From assembly GCF_023156385.1 (NCBI RefSeq), contig NZ_JAKZAK010000013.1:62001-126000 (forward strand): a stretch of 64,000 bases of DNA. The letters are read 5' to 3'. The number at the start of each line of letters is the position of its first letter. Position 1 is the stretch's first letter. Of this stretch, positions 19,015 to 28,436 are shown one piece after another. Both the position numbers and the translations under genes were made by a program. The notes beneath the pieces were generated by a model. That model was not told where the DNA came from. It saw only the letters and a list, made by a program, of their open reading frames with translations, and made no database searches. This stretch comes from Marinobacter xestospongiae (GTDB lineage: Bacteria > Pseudomonadota > Gammaproteobacteria > Pseudomonadales > Oleiphilaceae).

Positions 19015-20016
19015 ATGTACTCCCGGCTTCGCAGTAACTTCCGCCTCTCCATCATCACCCTGCTGGGTGCCAGTGCGGTGCTTGGAATCACCCCGTTTGC
19101 CCTCTATCGGTTCTGGCAGGGCACCATCCTGGCGGGGCTGATCGATCTCAGTATCCTGGTCAGCATCTGTGGCGCGGTGGTGTACGCCTGGCGTACCAGT
19201 GACACCTACCGGTCCGGGTTCTTCCTGGCCATTGTCGCCTGTGGCGGCGGCGTTGCGGTGGCAACGGTGCAGGGGGAAGTGGGGCTGTTCTGGCTCTATC
19301 CCTCGCTGATTACCAGCTTTTTCCTGACGGTGGCGCCGGTGGCGGTGCTGATCAACCTGGCGGCGGTGATGGCGCTGATCATCCATGGCGCGGCGTTCTC
19401 ATCCCAGGAGCAGATGTGGTCGTTCGTGACTACTGCCGTCGTGGTGAGTTGCTGTGCCTACGTGTTTGCCCTGCGCAACGAAAACCAGCGTGCCCGGCTG
19501 GAGCAGTTGGCCACCCTCGACCCCCTGACCGGTATCAAGAACCGTCGCTCCATGGACCGGGAGCTGACCGCGGCGGTGGCCAGCCATCGCCGTAACGGTC
19601 TGTCCTATGCCCTGACGTTGCTGGATCTGGATCATTTCAAGCGTATCAACGACCAGTTTGGTCACAGTGTTGGCGACGAAGTGCTGGTGGAGTTTGTCAG
19701 CCTGCTGGAGCGGCACACCCGCAAGAGCGATCAGCTCTTTCGCTACGGTGGTGAGGAGTTTGTACTGCTGTTGCCCGGGGTGGACGAATCCGGCCTGCAG
19801 GCGGTGATGAACCATCTCCAGCACAGCCTGCGACGTTCCCTGAAGAGCCCGGCGGGGCCGGTCACGGCCTCCATCGGCATCGCCCTGCTGCGGGAGGGAG
19901 ACGACGCCGCCAGCTGGCTGGCCCGGGCCGATGAGGCGCTTTACCAGGCCAAGGCCGCCGGCCGTGACCGCATCATCTACGCGGAAGCACTGGCGCCGGT
20001 TACCGTTGCTGGCTGA
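19015..20016 (+). CDS. Membrane diguanylate cyclase (GGEEF)
   Basis: A 333-residue cyclase with an N-terminal block of five or six membrane helices (about residues 12-165) and a C-terminal GGDEF domain. The active-site variant is GGEEF, which is catalytically competent in the family, and RKSD lies exactly five residues before it as an I-site. The start at 19015 is chosen because the 25 upstream codons look non-coding and lie close to the divergent promoter region; the Shine-Dalgarno is weak either way. The membrane block resembles MHYT-free 6-helix sensor modules of unknown ligand. Its 3' end overlaps the convergent MATE gene by 40 bases. Confidence 0.88.
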   Translation: MYSRLRSNFRLSIITLLGASAVLGITPFALYRFWQGTILAGLIDLSILVSICGAVVYAWRTSDTYRSGFFLAIVACGGGVAVATVQGEVGLFWLYPSLITSFFLTVAPVAVLINLAAVMALIIHGAAFSSQEQMWSFVTTAVVVSCCAYVFALRNENQRARLEQLATLDPLTGIKNRRSMDRELTAAVASHRRNGLSYALTLLDLDHFKRINDQFGHSVGDEVLVEFVSLLERHTRKSDQLFRYGGEEFVLLLPGVDESGLQAVMNHLQHSLRRSLKSPAGPVTASIGIALLREGDDAASWLARADEALYQAKAAGRDRIIYAEALAPVTVAG

Positions 20017-21464
20017 TCGTCGGCCTGTTCCGGCGTAAACAGAAACAGTCGGCTCATCAGCAGCACCGAGGCTGAGGTCAGGCCTGCGGTGAGCCCGATC
20101 CAGAAACCGGCGGCCCCCATCGCCGGTACCAGCCAGTCGGTAAACGTCAGCACATACCCCAGTGGCAGGCTCACGCCCCAGAAAGAGAACAGCATGATCA
20201 GCATCGGGATGCGGGTGTCCTTGTAGCCTCGCAGGGCACTGATGCAGGTAACCTGGATGACGTCGACGATCTGGAACAGCGCCGCCCACAGCAACAGCGC
20301 GATGGTGACCGCCTGAACCTCCGGGTCACTGGTGTAGAGCTGGGCGATCAATCCCGATCCAAGCCAGAGTCCGCTGGCAAAAACCAGCGCGATGGCACCG
20401 GCCAGCAGCAGCGAGCTGCGGGAGATCAGCCGGGCGGTGTCCGGAGCCCTGGCGCCCACCAGGAAGCTGACCCGCAGGGTCAGTGCCATGCCCAGGCTCA
20501 GTGGCACCATGAACATCAGCGAGGTGACGTTGAGTGCAATCTGATGGCCGGCCACCACCACCGGTCCAAGCGGAGCCAGGAACAGCGCGATCACCGAAAA
20601 GATGCTGGCCTCGACAAAGATGGTGAAGCCGATGGGTACCCCGATCGCAAGGATGTAGCGGATCTGGGCACCATCCGGCCGGCACCGGCTGGCCAGCAGG
20701 TGAAAGCGGCGATAGGCCGCGCTGCGGTTGAGATAGATCACCAGGGCCAGCGCGGCAATGCCGTTGGCAATGGCGGTGGCCCAACCACAGCCAACCCCGC
20801 CCATGGCCGGCAGTCCCAGCTTGCCGTAGATGAAAATGTAGTTCAGCGGCAGGTTGCACAGCGTGCCCAGCAGCGAGAACACCATGATCACCTTGGTGTG
20901 GCCGAGGCCATCGGTCAGTCCCCGCAGAGCGACAATCAGGAACAGCGCCGGCACGCCCCAGATAAAGGCATCCAGATAGCCCTGGGTGATACCGGCGGTG
21001 GTGCTTTCCAGTTCCAGCATCGCCAGGATCGGTCGCACGTTGGCCAACGCCACCATCATCAGCACCGCACCGACCGCAGCAATGTACAGCCCCTGCCAGG
21101 TGGCGGGCATGATGCGATGATTGTCGCCCGCGCCACGGTAACCTGAAATGATCGGTTGCAGTGCTCCCAGCAGCCCCATGAAGAACAGGAACAGGGGCAT
21201 CCACAGACTGCTGCCAATGCCCACGGCAGCCAGATCCTCGGCGCTGGCGTGTCCGGCCATCACGGTATCGATGGCGCCATTGGCCATCTGCGCCAGTTGC
21301 GCCACCAGAATCGGCGCGCCCAGGCGGATCAGCGTGCCCCACTCCGACAGCGTGCGCTGAACCAGCGGCTGGCGGCTGGCGGGGAGAGGTTGATGGGTGT
21401 CGTCCAGGGTCTGCACGGCGAAGGTTCCAGGTCTTAGTGTTTGAGGGGCGCGGTCCGGTGTCAC
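19977..21464 (-). CDS. MATE family multidrug exporter (NorM-like)
   Basis: Cation-coupled efflux pump of the inner membrane. The 495 residues hold twelve predicted helices in two related halves. The N-terminal MATE region LGAPILVAQLAQMANGAIDTVMAGHASAEDLAAVGIGSSLW is typical of NorM/DinF-type carriers. The first 40 residues are hydrophilic; the GTG start shown has no clear ribosome binding site, so the true start could lie slightly downstream. Substrate range unknown. Confidence 0.9.
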   Translation of the reverse strand: MTPDRAPQTLRPGTFAVQTLDDTHQPLPASRQPLVQRTLSEWGTLIRLGAPILVAQLAQMANGAIDTVMAGHASAEDLAAVGIGSSLWMPLFLFFMGLLGALQPIISGYRGAGDNHRIMPATWQGLYIAAVGAVLMMVALANVRPILAMLELESTTAGITQGYLDAFIWGVPALFLIVALRGLTDGLGHTKVIMVFSLLGTLCNLPLNYIFIYGKLGLPAMGGVGCGWATAIANGIAALALVIYLNRSAAYRRFHLLASRCRPDGAQIRYILAIGVPIGFTIFVEASIFSVIALFLAPLGPVVVAGHQIALNVTSLMFMVPLSLGMALTLRVSFLVGARAPDTARLISRSSLLLAGAIALVFASGLWLGSGLIAQLYTSDPEVQAVTIALLLWAALFQIVDVIQVTCISALRGYKDTRIPMLIMLFSFWGVSLPLGYVLTFTDWLVPAMGAAGFWIGLTAGLTSASVLLMSRLFLFTPEQADDQPATVTGASASA

Positions 21465-21679
21465 GGCGACGGATCAGGGTGACATCCGCGGTGATGGGTC
21501 GGCGCCCCGGGGAAGACCGTCCATGATAGCTCGTGGCGCCTACTTAGTGCATAAGGGAAGATGCTTGTGGATAATAACCGGCTCGTCACAGAGCGGACAC
21601 GCTGTTGTCATCAACCCGTGATCCCGGATGCGCAGATGGGCGTATGCAGGGAGAATGGTCGTCACTAACGGAATTCGAC

Positions 21680-22321
21680 ATGCTGAGCCCAGAAGCGCAA
21701 GCGGTGCAGGCCGCCCTCATCGAGCAGGGCCTGGAAACGCCCCTCAACGAAAACGTACTGACCCGGGATCAGAAGGTGACACGCATCACCGAGCTGATGG
21801 CGGAGGTGGTCGCCACCCTGGGTCTGGATCTCAACGATGACAGCCTCCATGACACCCCGCAGCGCATTGCGCGGATGTACGTAGACGAAGTGTTCGCCGG
21901 CCTGGACTACCACCAGTTTCCAAAGATCTCCCAGATCGACAACAAGATGGGGGTGGATGAGATGATCCGGGTGCGGGACATCGCGGTGCTGAGTACCTGT
22001 GAGCATCACTTTGTCACCATTGATGGCCTGGCACGGGTGGCGTACCTGCCCCGGAACAGGGTGATCGGCCTGTCCAAGATCAACCGCATCGTGCGTTTCT
22101 TTGCCCAGCGGCCCCAGGTTCAGGAGCGGCTGACCCACCAGATTCTGGTGGCGTTGCAGACCCTGCTGGAGGTGGACGACGTTGCGGTGCAGATCCAGGC
22201 GACCCATTACTGCGTCAAGGCGCGGGGGGTGATGGACGTCAGTTCCGAGACAGAGACCCTGGCTCTGGGCGGGGTGTTCAAGAGCGATCGCGACCGCCGT
22301 CGGGAGTTTCTCGCTGGCTGA
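21680..22321 (+). CDS. folE: GTP cyclohydrolase I
   Basis: First step of tetrahydrofolate synthesis: GTP to 7,8-dihydroneopterin triphosphate. Starting at 21680 gives 213 residues and aligns by eye with E. coli FolE from its N-terminus ([10 protein letters not shown]). Zinc ligands are present: Cys107 and His110 in STCEHHF and Cys178 in HYCVKARG. The [16 protein letters not shown] stretch is nearly identical to the E. coli enzyme. An in-frame start 25 codons earlier is unsupported. Divergent from the MATE gene; no other folate genes are adjacent. Confidence 0.95.
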   Translation: MLSPEAQAVQAALIEQGLETPLNENVLTRDQKVTRITELMAEVVATLGLDLNDDSLHDTPQRIARMYVDEVFAGLDYHQFPKISQIDNKMGVDEMIRVRDIAVLSTCEHHFVTIDGLARVAYLPRNRVIGLSKINRIVRFFAQRPQVQERLTHQILVALQTLLEVDDVAVQIQATHYCVKARGVMDVSSETETLALGGVFKSDRDRRREFLAG

Positions 22322-22417
22322 TGCCCCGGGTGTGGGCGGCTGACAGTGTGGTAAAGTGCGCTTCCTTTTCGCAGGCAACCGGAGGGTTGCCGCTATCCGG
22401 TCGGGGAGTTGCGTGGT

Positions 22418-23284
22418 ATGGCACTGCTGGTTGTTGTCACGGTCCTGTGGGCATTTTCGTTCAGTCTGATTGGTGAGTTCCTCGCCGGCCGGGTGGACAG
22501 CGATTTTGCCGTGCTGACCCGGGTTCTTCTGGGCGGGCTGGTGTTCCTGCCGTTGCTGCGCTGGCGCGGTATTCCGGCGGGGCTGCAGCTGGGCACCCTG
22601 GCCGTGGGCGCGCTGCAGTTCGGGATCACCTACCTGTGCCTGTATCGATCCTTTGCCTACCTCTCCGTACCTGAGGTCTTGCTGTTCACCATCTTCACGC
22701 CGCTCTATGTCACCCTCATTGACGATGCCTTCTATCGCCGGTTTACCCCGATGGCGCTGGTGGCGGCGGCGATTGCCACCGTGGGCGCGGGCATCATCCG
22801 CTACGATGGCCTGAGTGAGGACTTCATTGCCGGTTTCCTGCTGCTGCAGCTGGCCAATGCCACCTTTGCCGCCGGTCAGGTGGGCTACAAACACTTGATG
22901 CGGCACTACGCCGGCGTGGCCAATCCCCGGCACACCTTCGGCTACTTCTTCCTCGGCGCCCTGCTGGTGGCGCTGCCTTCCTTCCTGATCTTCGGTCAGG
23001 CCGACAAACTGCCCTCCACCGGGCTGCAGTGGGGCATCCTGGCCTGGCTGGGTCTGGTTGCGTCCGGTCTCGGATTCTTCCTGTGGAACCGGGGCGCCTG
23101 CGAGGTGGACGCCGGCACCCTGGCGATCATGAACAACGCCCTGGTACCCGCCGGTCTGCTGGTGAACCTGCTGATCTGGAACCGCGATGCGGATCTGCTG
23201 CGCCTGGCTCTGGGCGGCAGCGTGATCCTGCTGTCGTTGTGGGTGAACGTCCGGTTCCGTCCCCATCGCCTGCAAACCGCCTGA
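22418..23284 (+). CDS. EamA/DMT family transporter
   Basis: A 288-residue inner-membrane carrier with ten predicted helices in two EamA repeats. The first ends with the LYRSFAYLSVPEVLLFTIFTPLYV stretch and the second with LVASGLGFFLWNRGAC. The ATG at 22418 is used because GGGGAG lies nine bases before it; a TTG three codons upstream is too close. The family exports metabolites such as amino acids. No substrate can be assigned from context. Confidence 0.85.
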   Translation: MALLVVVTVLWAFSFSLIGEFLAGRVDSDFAVLTRVLLGGLVFLPLLRWRGIPAGLQLGTLAVGALQFGITYLCLYRSFAYLSVPEVLLFTIFTPLYVTLIDDAFYRRFTPMALVAAAIATVGAGIIRYDGLSEDFIAGFLLLQLANATFAAGQVGYKHLMRHYAGVANPRHTFGYFFLGALLVALPSFLIFGQADKLPSTGLQWGILAWLGLVASGLGFFLWNRGACEVDAGTLAIMNNALVPAGLLVNLLIWNRDADLLRLALGGSVILLSLWVNVRFRPHRLQTA

Positions 23285-23453
23285 TACGGCGCGGCGTCCA
23301 GGCGCCCAGGTTGATCTTTCACACTTTTTAACCATCTTTATTCTAAGGTCTTAAGAATCGGCCTTGGCGTGTTTGGTAAACTCGCCTTGATAAAAATCAA
23401 TTCCTTGCGAGGAAGTTGGCTCTTGGCAGCCAACCAGCGTGGAGACGCCCAGA

Positions 23454-25022
23454 ATGCGTAAGAACCTGCCGGTGACCCAGCAAGAAGTCCGGATGAGAGA
23501 GGGTGGGCGGCTGATCACCACCACCGACCTGAAAGGGGTCATCACCTACTGCAACGACGAGTTTGTCGAGATCAGCGGATTCTCACGCGAGGAGCTGGTG
23601 GGCCAGGCCCACAACATCATCCGTCACCCTGACATGCCCCAGGGCGTGTTCAAGGGTATGTGGGATACCCTGAAAGCGGGGCGACCCTGGCTGGGTATCG
23701 TCAAGAATCGCGCCAAGAACGGCGATCACTACTGGGTCAGCGCCTATGTCACGCCGATCTGGGACGGCAAGACCATGGTGGGCTTTGAGTCGGTCCGCAC
23801 CGCACCCAGCCGGGAGCAGGTGTCACGGGCTGAGAAACTCTATCGCCGGCTGTCCGCTGGCCGTCACAGTGATCACCGTGGCCGGGTTGCATCGATTGTC
23901 CGTTCCGGCTGGCCGCTGCTGGTCTCGCTGGCGGCTTCCCTGGTGGCGCTGGGGCTGGATCACAGTGGTCTGGCGCTGGCGCTGATCGTCGCCGGGCACC
24001 TGGTGGCCGGCGGACTGCTGACCCAGTCGCTGTCCAGTCGCCTGCGGCGGTTGATCGATCTGCGACCGGATGCCTTCAAGGACCCGGTGGTGGCCAAGAC
24101 CTACACCGATGAAGACGGCCTGTTCGCCCAGTTGGCGATGGTGCTGATGAGCGAGGAGGCCCGTATCCGCACCGTGCTTGCGCGGATCGAGGACCACTCC
24201 GATCTGTTGCTGGAAAAAGCCCGCTATAGCCATCGGCTGATCAGTGAGGGCGCCGATTCCATCGCCCTGCAGCGCGCCGAGACCGATCAGACCGCCTCTG
24301 CGATCAATGAGATGACCGTGTCGATCCAGGAGGTGGCCGAGAGCGTGTCCAGCAACGCCCGGGATGCCGAGGAAGCCAATCGTTCGGCGTCTTCCGGCAG
24401 TGAGCTCAGTGCCCAGGCGCTGGCGGCGATTGAACAGCTGGTTGGTCAAGTGAATGCCATTGGTGGTGCCATTGGCAAGCTGGGGGAATCCACCGAGAGC
24501 ATCGGTGAGGCAACCCGGCTGATTTCCGACATCGCCGAGCAGACCAATCTACTGGCCCTCAACGCGGCCATTGAAGCCGCCCGTGCCGGTGAACAGGGCC
24601 GGGGATTCGCGGTGGTGGCCGACGAGGTACGGTCGCTGGCAGCGAGAACCCGGGAGTCCACGGTCAGCATCCAGAACATCATCGACGATTTCCGCGAGCA
24701 GGTGAGCCAGGCGGTGCAGGCCACCCGGGAAGGCGAGAGCATTGCGGGTGTTGGCCTGGAGAAGGTGCAGTCCGCAGAGCAGTCGCTGCAGGCCATCGTG
24801 TCCGCCATTGGCCGAATCTCCGACAGCTTCATTAGCATGTCGGCCGCCTTTGAGCAGCAGAGTCAGGTGTCTGATGAAATCAACCAACAGGTGGTGAGCA
24901 TTGCCGAACTGGCGGACAACAGCACCGAGAAGGCGGATTCCGCCAAGACCTACAGTGAGGAACTGAGCAATATGTCGGTGGGTCTCAAGGATCTGGTGGC
25001 GCGCTTCATCACCCGCAACTGA
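23454..25022 (+). CDS. Aer-like PAS chemoreceptor (methyl-accepting)
   Basis: An aerotaxis/energy-taxis type transducer. The start at 23454 has GGAG nine bases upstream; 522 residues. The N-terminal PAS domain (about residues 20-115) has the Aer-type sequence [26 protein letters not shown], which in Aer binds FAD. Two short hydrophobic segments (about 145-185) anchor it. The cytoplasmic part carries the highly conserved signalling tip ([32 protein letters not shown]). There is no large periplasmic domain, consistent with sensing redox state from inside the cell. No che genes lie nearby. Confidence 0.92.
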   Translation: MRKNLPVTQQEVRMREGGRLITTTDLKGVITYCNDEFVEISGFSREELVGQAHNIIRHPDMPQGVFKGMWDTLKAGRPWLGIVKNRAKNGDHYWVSAYVTPIWDGKTMVGFESVRTAPSREQVSRAEKLYRRLSAGRHSDHRGRVASIVRSGWPLLVSLAASLVALGLDHSGLALALIVAGHLVAGGLLTQSLSSRLRRLIDLRPDAFKDPVVAKTYTDEDGLFAQLAMVLMSEEARIRTVLARIEDHSDLLLEKARYSHRLISEGADSIALQRAETDQTASAINEMTVSIQEVAESVSSNARDAEEANRSASSGSELSAQALAAIEQLVGQVNAIGGAIGKLGESTESIGEATRLISDIAEQTNLLALNAAIEAARAGEQGRGFAVVADEVRSLAARTRESTVSIQNIIDDFREQVSQAVQATREGESIAGVGLEKVQSAEQSLQAIVSAIGRISDSFISMSAAFEQQSQVSDEINQQVVSIAELADNSTEKADSAKTYSEELSNMSVGLKDLVARFITRN

Positions 25023-25203
25023 GCCCGCCCGCCATGCTTGCGAAGGGGGAGCGAGCGGCCCGCCGGGTACGAATTGGCGGGCATTGGCCTGGTTGACTGG
25101 CATCCTGTGTGGGGGACTGGCAGAATTTCGCTCCAATTGCCGTTTGCAACGGTACCCCGGGTCAGCCCTGGCGTGCGGTGGCGGCAAGCCATAATTGATA
25201 TTA

Positions 25204-25217
25204 ATAAGCTAGCTTAT
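25204..25217. promoter_or_regulatory. Perfect 14-bp palindrome upstream of the NSS symporter
   Basis: ATAAGCTAGCTTAT is a perfect dyad centred 25 bp before the ATG, downstream of TTGATA at 25195-25200. It sits where a repressor would block the promoter or early elongation. No adjacent regulator gene explains it. Confidence 0.4.
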
Positions 25218-25234
25218 ACACACAGGATAACAAT

Positions 25235-26626
25235 ATGACTGACTCCAACATGGCGTCGGACGGATCGGCCAAGCGTGGCCTCTGGTCGTCCCGACTCGCC
25301 TTTATCCTCGCTGCCACCGGTTCGGCGGTCGGCCTGGGTAACGTCTGGAAGTTCCCCTACATCACCGGCGAGAATGGCGGTGGCGCCTTCGTGCTGGTTT
25401 ATCTGCTCTGTATCGCGGTGATCGGCATTCCCATCATGATGGCGGAAGTCTTTATCGGTCGCAGTGGTCGCCACAATCCGGTGGCCAGTATGCGTCTGGT
25501 GGCCGAGCGTAACCTGCGCTCACCGTTGTGGCGGGTGTCGGCCATCATCGGTGTGCTGGCGGCATTCATTATCCTGTCGTTCTATTCGGTGATCGGTGGC
25601 TGGGCGGCGTCCTACATCACGCACGCCGCAAGCGGTGACTTCACCGGCCAGAGCGCTGAGGTGGTCAACCAGATCTTCGGCGATCTGCTGGCCAGCCCGG
25701 GGCAGCTGCTGATGTGGCATTCACTGTTCATGGCGCTGGTGATCCTGGTGGTTGCCCAGGGCCTGAAATCCGGCCTGGAGCGTGCGGTCAATATCCTGAT
25801 GCCGGCACTGTTCGCGCTGCTGCTGCTGGCCGTAGGCTACGCCACCACCACCGGCCACTTCATGGAGGCGGTGAGCTTCCTGTTCAGACCCAACTTCGGC
25901 GCCCTAACGGTTGATGGGATACTGATCGCCCTGGGTCACGCCTTCTTCACCCTGAGCCTGGGTATGGCAATCATGATGGCGTACGGCTCCTATCTGGGGC
26001 GCGACATCTCCATCGGCAAGACCGCGGTGACGGTGTCGGTGATGGATACCGGTGTTGCGCTGCTGGCGGGTCTGGCGATCTTCCCGGTGGTGTTCGCCAA
26101 CGGCCTGGAAGCCGGCGCCGGTCCCGGTCTGATCTTCCAGACCCTGCCGCTGGCCTTCGGTCAGATGCCGATGGGTACCTTCTTCGGCACCCTGTTCTTC
26201 GTACTGCTGGTGTTTGCTGCCTGGACCTCCGCCATCTCCCTGCTGGAGCCGGTGGTGGAATGGTTTGAGGAGAAGACTGTGGTGAGCCGCGGTGGCAGTG
26301 CCATCATCGTCGGGATTGCCTGCTGGTTGCTGGGGATCGCCTCGATCCTGTCCCTCAACCTGTGGTCAGACGTGACCCCGCTGGCGATGTTCGAGCGCTT
26401 CGAAGGCAAGACCATCTTTGATCTGCTCGACTACTTCACCGCCAACATCATGCTGCCGCTGTCCGGTCTGCTGACGGCTGTGTTTGTTGGCTGGTTCGTG
26501 GCCAAGGAAAGCCTGCAGCAGGACATCAACCTGTCCAACAGCGCGTTCGGCCTGTGGCTGAACCTGCTGCGTTTCGTCACCCCGGTCGCGGTGGTGATCG
26601 TGTTTGTCTACAACCTGATGAGTTGA
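25235..26626 (+). CDS. Sodium-dependent transporter, NSS family (LeuT fold)
   Basis: Sodium-coupled importer for amino acids or amines. The 463 residues contain eleven predicted helices. The TM1 sodium/substrate-site signature is clear (GSAVGLGNVWKFPYITGENGGG, about residues 29-50 with the unwound GLGN region). Bacterial members such as LeuT, MhsT and TnaT carry hydrophobic amino acids. The start has a weak AGGA nine bases upstream. Monocistronic and followed by a long perfect hairpin. Confidence 0.93.
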   Translation: MTDSNMASDGSAKRGLWSSRLAFILAATGSAVGLGNVWKFPYITGENGGGAFVLVYLLCIAVIGIPIMMAEVFIGRSGRHNPVASMRLVAERNLRSPLWRVSAIIGVLAAFIILSFYSVIGGWAASYITHAASGDFTGQSAEVVNQIFGDLLASPGQLLMWHSLFMALVILVVAQGLKSGLERAVNILMPALFALLLLAVGYATTTGHFMEAVSFLFRPNFGALTVDGILIALGHAFFTLSLGMAIMMAYGSYLGRDISIGKTAVTVSVMDTGVALLAGLAIFPVVFANGLEAGAGPGLIFQTLPLAFGQMPMGTFFGTLFFVLLVFAAWTSAISLLEPVVEWFEEKTVVSRGGSAIIVGIACWLLGIASILSLNLWSDVTPLAMFERFEGKTIFDLLDYFTANIMLPLSGLLTAVFVGWFVAKESLQQDINLSNSAFGLWLNLLRFVTPVAVVIVFVYNLMS

Positions 26627-26632
26627 AGACCT

Positions 26633-26662
26633 GTGCCACGACCGGCCATCCGGTCGTGGCAC
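26633..26662. terminator. Long perfect hairpin between convergent genes
   Basis: A 13-bp perfect stem, GTGCCACGACCGG / CCGGTCGTGGCAC, with loop CCAT, sits seven bases after the NSS stop and 21 bases after the stop of the opposite gene. Neither strand has a T-run, so it may act as a Rho-assisted or 3'-end-protecting hairpin and not a standard intrinsic terminator. Confidence 0.6.
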
Positions 26663-26682
26663 GCCTCTCCCTGAATTGGTTG

Positions 26683-27264
26683 CTACTCCATCTCCGTTGC
26701 CCGGCGGAGGGTGTCCCGATGGGGACGCACGGCGGCAATATCGCCTTTGGGCGCACTTTCCAGCATTTTTCTCACCGCCATCATCTGCTCCACCGATGCT
26801 CGTATCTGGGCTTTCTGGGCGTCGCTGAGGTTGGGGTTGTTCTCCAGCTGTGACAGCATCGCCGACGGGTCTGCCGGCATCTGGTTCATCTGCTCGGCCA
26901 CCTCGAGCGCCATCCAGGCGCGGAAGACCCGGTCGCCAACCCGCCCCCATTCCGGTACATCGTCAAAGCCGTGATCTTCCACCACGTCTTCCAGCAGGCC
27001 GTAGGAGGGGTGGTCGGTGACCTTGGCCAGGGTGCTGCTGAACAGGTGCTCAAAGTTCGGCAGTTCGTTGCCATTGGGTCGGGCCTGGCGTTCCAGCTCC
27101 TGGTCGAGGTCGGCGAACTCTTCCTCCATGGCGTTGATTTGCTCCATGACGTCGATGAAACGACGAACCTGGTCGTCGGACAGGCTGTCGGCGAGGGCAG
27201 TCCCGGACAGGGACCAGGTCAGAGCCAGCAACAGGCTCAGGGCGAGTGTTTGTAAGGGGGACAT
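26683..27264 (-). CDS. Secreted protein of unknown function
   Basis: A 193-residue protein I do not recognise. The start at 27264 is set by GGAGAAAG three bases upstream and by the signal peptide that follows (MSPLQTLALSLLLALTWSLSGTALA, cleavage near residue 25). The mature part is acidic, mostly alpha-helical and without cysteines: a helix rich in Glu (INAMEEEFADLDQELERQ), then a middle segment and a C-terminal helix pair. A much longer in-frame extension upstream has no coding support. Probably periplasmic. Confidence 0.7.
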   Translation of the reverse strand: MSPLQTLALSLLLALTWSLSGTALADSLSDDQVRRFIDVMEQINAMEEEFADLDQELERQARPNGNELPNFEHLFSSTLAKVTDHPSYGLLEDVVEDHGFDDVPEWGRVGDRVFRAWMALEVAEQMNQMPADPSAMLSQLENNPNLSDAQKAQIRASVEQMMAVRKMLESAPKGDIAAVRPHRDTLRRATEME

Positions 27265-27416
27265 TTCTTTCTCCAGGCAGTGTGAGGATAGACCGGTGTT
27301 CCGGCCCGCTATCGTTCCCCCATATTGCCACCACCAGGACAGTGCCTCCACTCGGATAGCGCGACCCCCAGATAGCGCCACCACCCGGGTGCGGCAAGCG
27401 GTTCGCGACGCCCGGC

Positions 27417-28337
27417 TCAGCTGGCTGGGCGCTGATTCGGCTGCAACCAGGCGGCGGGGACGGATGCCCGCAGATGCTGGAGAAAGGCGCGCTGGCGTCG
27501 GGCCAGCTGGCCGTGGGGGTAGATCAGCCAGATCGGCAGCGAAGGACCCTGCCATTCCGGCAGGCAGGGCACCATGGTGCCCGGGTGGCTGCGCAGGCGT
27601 CGGGCGGTGAGCCAGTGGGGCAGCAATCCCAGCCCACGGCCGCGGGCAATGGCGTCGCCCTGTAGAGTGAACTGGTCCACCCGCAGGCAGGACACCGGCG
27701 GGTTGAGGGGGTAAAGACCCTCGCGGGGATGCTGGAGCACCAGGCCGTCATTGCTGTCCCCCAGCAGGTCCACCCAGTCGTAGTGGATCAGTTCCCGGGG
27801 ATGCTCGGGGTGGCCATGGCGCGCCAGATAGTCTGGCTGGGCGTACAGGCCCTGGCTCAGGGTACCGATGGGCTCCTGGCGCAGGCCGATGTCATCCAGC
27901 TGGCCAAGCCACAGGCAGGGGCCATCGATGGTGTCGGCGCAGGGGCGGGCCACCTGGGTGTGGATCACCACCCGCACGCCACGGTGCCGGGCCATGAAGG
28001 TCTCCACCAGGTCGGGGAACCAGCCCCGGGTGAAGGCGCCGTGACAGCGCAGCACCAGGTCGCCGCGGATTTCCTCCTGCAATTCATCCAGCGCGCTGCG
28101 GCCCTGCCGAGCAAGCTGCAGAATGTCGTCGCAGTAGCGGTAGAACAGTCGTCCGGCTTCAGTGGCACTGAGACGGTTGGATTCCCGTCGCAGCAGAGCC
28201 TGGCCCAGCTGTTTTTCCAGCTGACGGATGCGCCGGCTGAGGGTGGACTTGGGCAGGTTGAGATCGCGGGCGCTGGCGGTGAGGCTGCCAGACTGGATCA
28301 CAGTGGCGAAGGCCTCCAGTTCCTTGAGGTCGAACAT
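27417..28337 (-). CDS. LysR family transcriptional regulator
   Basis: A 306-residue LysR regulator. The winged HTH is at residues 1-60 (FATVIQSGSLTASARDLNLPKSTLSRRIRQLEKQLG), followed by an effector-binding domain to about 295. The start at 28337 gives the canonical MFDLKELEAF N-terminus; the 24 codons upstream run into the TonB receptor promoter. The protein resembles the large subgroup acting on divergently transcribed genes. Control of the divergent TonB receptor is possible but not shown. Confidence 0.9.
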   Translation of the reverse strand: MFDLKELEAFATVIQSGSLTASARDLNLPKSTLSRRIRQLEKQLGQALLRRESNRLSATEAGRLFYRYCDDILQLARQGRSALDELQEEIRGDLVLRCHGAFTRGWFPDLVETFMARHRGVRVVIHTQVARPCADTIDGPCLWLGQLDDIGLRQEPIGTLSQGLYAQPDYLARHGHPEHPRELIHYDWVDLLGDSNDGLVLQHPREGLYPLNPPVSCLRVDQFTLQGDAIARGRGLGLLPHWLTARRLRSHPGTMVPCLPEWQGPSLPIWLIYPHGQLARRQRAFLQHLRASVPAAWLQPNQRPAS

Positions 28338-28393
28338 GGGGTGTTCCGGTATTTGCAACAGATCGTGCCAGTTTATCACCTGCCTGAATTTAA

Positions 28394-28412
28394 CGCGAAC
28401 CATTATCATTCG
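28394..28412. promoter_or_regulatory. Fur-box-like site upstream of the TonB receptor
   Basis: The opposite strand reads AATGATAATGGTTCGC, close to classical Fur boxes of the AATGATAATGGTTATC type. One half (ATTATCATT) is excellent and the other weak. It lies 25-43 bp before the receptor ATG and between the two divergent genes. Confidence 0.5.
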
Positions 28413-28436
28413 CCTTTTTTAACGCAGGAGAGTGTC

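Noticed and set aside
21665..23335. 556-codon open frame antisense to folE and the EamA gene
   Set aside because: It crosses two well-supported genes on the opposite strand and has shadow-like composition.
27729..28436. N-terminal extension of the TonB receptor frame
   Set aside because: It is antisense to lysR; the signal peptide and AGGAG place the start at 28437.
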